In this document: positions 6,684 through 8,146 of the stretch, piece by piece | Numbering within the stretch: the first letter of the stretch is position 1 | Layout: every line of letters starts with the position of its first letter | Assembly: GCA_019247135.1 (NCBI GenBank) | Contig: JAFAPL010000606.1 | Span: 1-8,146 of the forward strand | Reading direction: 5' to 3' | Source: Chloroflexota bacterium | GTDB lineage: Bacteria; Chloroflexota; UBA6077; CF-72 | Length of the DNA stretch: 8,146 bases | Program-made: the position numbers and the translations under genes | The notes under the pieces: model-generated | The model's input: the letters and a program-made list of their open reading frames with translations, nothing else | The model's database searches: none | Told to the model about the DNA's origin: nothing

Positions 6684-7609
6684 GTGCGCACTCGCGGATC
6701 CGCCACGCTGTACAGCAGGTCGGTCCCGAGATTCAACAGCACCACCAGCACGACAGAGACGATCATCACCCCCTGAATGACCGGGTAGTCGCGCGAGGCA
6801 ATCGCGTCCAGCATCAGCCTGCCGATGCCCGGCCGCGTGAAGACGGTTTCGGCAACGACCGCACCGCCCAGCAGTGTCCCCGCATTCAATCCAATGACCG
6901 TGAGCACCGGGATCAGTGCATTCCGCATCGCATGCGACCCGATGACCGCCGCTGGGGCGAGACCCTTGCTCCGCGCCGTCCTGACATAGTCGTTCGACAA
7001 CACCGAGAGCAAACTCGAACGCGTGATGCGGGTGATCAAACCAAGACTGAAGAACCCCGTCGCAATTGACGGCAAGATCAGCGCTCGCAGAGCGGTTGCG
7101 GGATCATCGCCCGCCCCCGCAGAGGGGAACAGAGGAATAGTGAGGCTGAACGCCAGGAGCAACAGCACGCCCCAGACAAATACGGGAATGGACACCCCGA
7201 GCAAGGCACCGACGCTGGCGAGGTAGTCCAGCCACGTCGTCCGTTTGAGCGCAGCGACGATGCCGAGCGGTACACCGACGACGACACTGACGAGTGTTCC
7301 GCCAATCGTCAACAACAGCGTTGGCCAGATGGCTTGCCAGATGAGGAGGCTGACGGGCGTGCGCAGCGCCAGCGACCTGCCGAGATCCAGCCGCGCGAGA
7401 CCGGTCACATAATCGAGGAATTGCAGCAGAAGTGGCTTGTCGAGGCCGAGCTGTTCTTTGAGATCGGCAACGGCTTCTGGTGTCGCGTTGGTACCCAGCA
7501 TCGCGGCCGCGGGGTCGCCGGGCAGCACCCGCATGAGGAAAAACACCAGCACCAGGGCCCCGACCAATGTCGGCACGAGCTGTAATAGACGCTGGCCGAT
7601 ATGCCGCAC
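6680..7609 (-). CDS. Peptide-type ABC transporter permease, DppB-like
   Basis: A 309-residue inner-membrane permease, close to the usual family length and complete. The N-terminal membrane segment (about 9-29) leads into 'RVLPGDPAAAMLG' (27-39), a DppB hallmark. Next come 'LDLGRSL' (74-80), a membrane core, and the EAA-type cytoplasmic loop 'YVRTARSKGL' to 'HAMRNALIP' (208-234). It ends with 'ETVFTRPGIGRLMLDAI' (254-270) and 'DLLYSVADPRVR' (297-308). It pairs with the DppC-like protein to form the channel of an importer for peptides or other small solutes. The start is GTG at 7609, giving the normal family start 'MRHIGQRLLQLVP'. GGAGGG lies 15 nt before it, which is longer than usual. The gene overlaps the next permease by 4 nt and follows the binding-protein gene after 52 bp. 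Confidence 0.93.
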   Translation of the reverse strand: MRHIGQRLLQLVPTLVGALVLVFFLMRVLPGDPAAAMLGTNATPEAVADLKEQLGLDKPLLLQFLDYVTGLARLDLGRSLALRTPVSLLIWQAIWPTLLLTIGGTLVSVVVGVPLGIVAALKRTTWLDYLASVGALLGVSIPVFVWGVLLLLAFSLTIPLFPSAGAGDDPATALRALILPSIATGFFSLGLITRITRSSLLSVLSNDYVRTARSKGLAPAAVIGSHAMRNALIPVLTVIGLNAGTLLGGAVVAETVFTRPGIGRLMLDAIASRDYPVIQGVMIVSVVLVVLLNLGTDLLYSVADPRVRT

Positions 7610-7612
7610 GTG

Positions 7613-7635
7613 CGGGCTAACTCGCCCTCCGCCCG
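7613..7635 (-). promoter_or_regulatory. Possible stem-loop around the DppB-like ribosome binding site
   Basis: In the 52-bp spacer before the DppB-like gene, CGGGC (7631-7635 read on the minus strand) can pair with GCCCG (7613-7617), placing the purine-rich GGAGGG (7625-7630) in or near the loop. A competing 4-bp pairing (7624-7627 with 7614-7617) would instead mask part of it. GC-rich sequence makes short stems common, so this is weak. Confidence 0.2.
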
Positions 7636-7661
7636 GTCGGCGTTGGCCCTTCAGCCACGGA

Positions 7662-8146
7662 TCAGCTGCCGAAGCTCAAGCGCGTCAGATCCATACCCCA
7701 CAGTGCCTCGAGACTAGGGAAGCCTTTGACCGACGCGGACGACAGCACCTGCGCATCGACCATGGCCAGGGGAATCATGTCGACGTCGTTGGCGATCTTC
7801 TTCTGCAAGTCGGCGTAGAGCTGAGCTCGCTTGTTCGTGTCCAGCTCGCGCCGCGCCGCGGCCAGCTCATTCTCGAGGTCCGCGTGGCTGACGTAGATCG
7901 CCCCGCGATACTTCGGGCTGAACATGTCCGACAGGATGATGTCTGGATCGGGCTGCCGCTGGCAGCAGTGCAACGCAAAATTGATTCCCTTGTCGGTGAC
8001 GACACGACTGATGAAGGTGGGCTGATCCAGAACCTCCTCGTTGACGCGAATGCCGACCTGCTTCAGTTGCTCGGAGAGCACGTCGCTCGCCAGCTTCTGC
8101 GTGTCGTACACGTTCAGCGTTACGTCTAGTCCATTTGGATATCCCG
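7662..8146 (-). CDS. ABC transporter substrate-binding protein, family 5 (C-terminal part)
   Basis: The frame is open to the right edge of the window, so the 5' portion is missing; about 160 C-terminal residues are visible of an expected 500-550. The visible part begins 'GYPNGLDVTLNVYD', a typical family 5 stretch. It continues with 'LSEQLKQVGIRVNEEVLD', 'CQRQPDPDIILSDMFSP', and the helical segment 'ELAAARRELDTNKRAQLY' that precedes 'IANDVDMIPLAMVDAQVL'. The ending is near 'LWGMDLTRLSFGS'. A GTG at 8111 is in frame but is internal, since family similarity precedes it. Such proteins are exported and deliver peptides, nickel or other small solutes to the cognate permeases. As first gene of the visible operon it should feed the DppB/DppC-like pair downstream. 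The ligand-binding region is mostly outside the window, so specificity cannot be guessed. Confidence 0.9.
   Translation of the reverse strand, partial: GYPNGLDVTLNVYDTQKLASDVLSEQLKQVGIRVNEEVLDQPTFISRVVTDKGINFALHCCQRQPDPDIILSDMFSPKYRGAIYVSHADLENELAAARRELDTNKRAQLYADLQKKIANDVDMIPLAMVDAQVLSSASVKGFPSLEALWGMDLTRLSFGS

Overview
This is a GC-rich bacterial window with dense gene packing, several GTG starts and ATGA-type gene coupling. It holds seven complete protein genes, two genes cut by the window edges, and one decayed gene. No RNA gene, insertion sequence, CRISPR array or phage gene was seen. The gene mix (Dpp/Opp-type permeases, a phthalate-dioxygenase-type Rieske oxygenase, a Tet-like exporter, an ArsR regulator with a 'CYDHLAG' motif) fits soil or aquatic Chloroflexota, Actinomycetota or Pseudomonadota. 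I cannot choose between these phyla from the sequence alone.

Left part (1-3260): the 3' portion of a TetA-like MFS exporter on the + strand runs tail-to-tail into a three-gene minus-strand unit. In transcription order the unit is an ArsR-family regulator (start 3172), a single-domain PLP-dependent threonine/serine dehydratase-type enzyme (start 2400) and a small FMN-binding split-barrel protein (start 1436). The gaps are only 25 bp each, so it is probably one operon. A perfect 6-4-6 inverted repeat at 3213-3228, just upstream of the regulator's ribosome binding site, is a candidate operator.

Middle (3173-3625): about 450 bp without an intact gene. It contains the inverted repeat and a clear but broken remnant of a cobalamin-independent methionine synthase-like (MetE/UROD-fold) gene on the + strand, with a missing 5' end, an internal deletion and a frameshift. 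On its right, on the minus strand, is a complete Rieske non-heme iron oxygenase alpha subunit (3626-4933) with all cluster and iron-site residues present but no reductase gene nearby.

Right part (4934-8146): a 78-bp divergent spacer separates the Rieske gene from a NagD-type HAD phosphatase on the + strand. The phosphatase converges with, and overlaps by 173 bp, a minus-strand peptide-type ABC importer operon. In transcription order that operon is a family 5 substrate-binding protein (3' part only, running off the window), a DppB-like permease and a DppC-like permease. The ATPase genes are not between or after the permeases.

Nothing here amounts to a clearly new system. The best leads are the methionine-synthase-like remnant between the ArsR and Rieske genes, the candidate ArsR operator, the unusual regulator/dehydratase/split-barrel operon, and the two long tail-to-tail coding overlaps.
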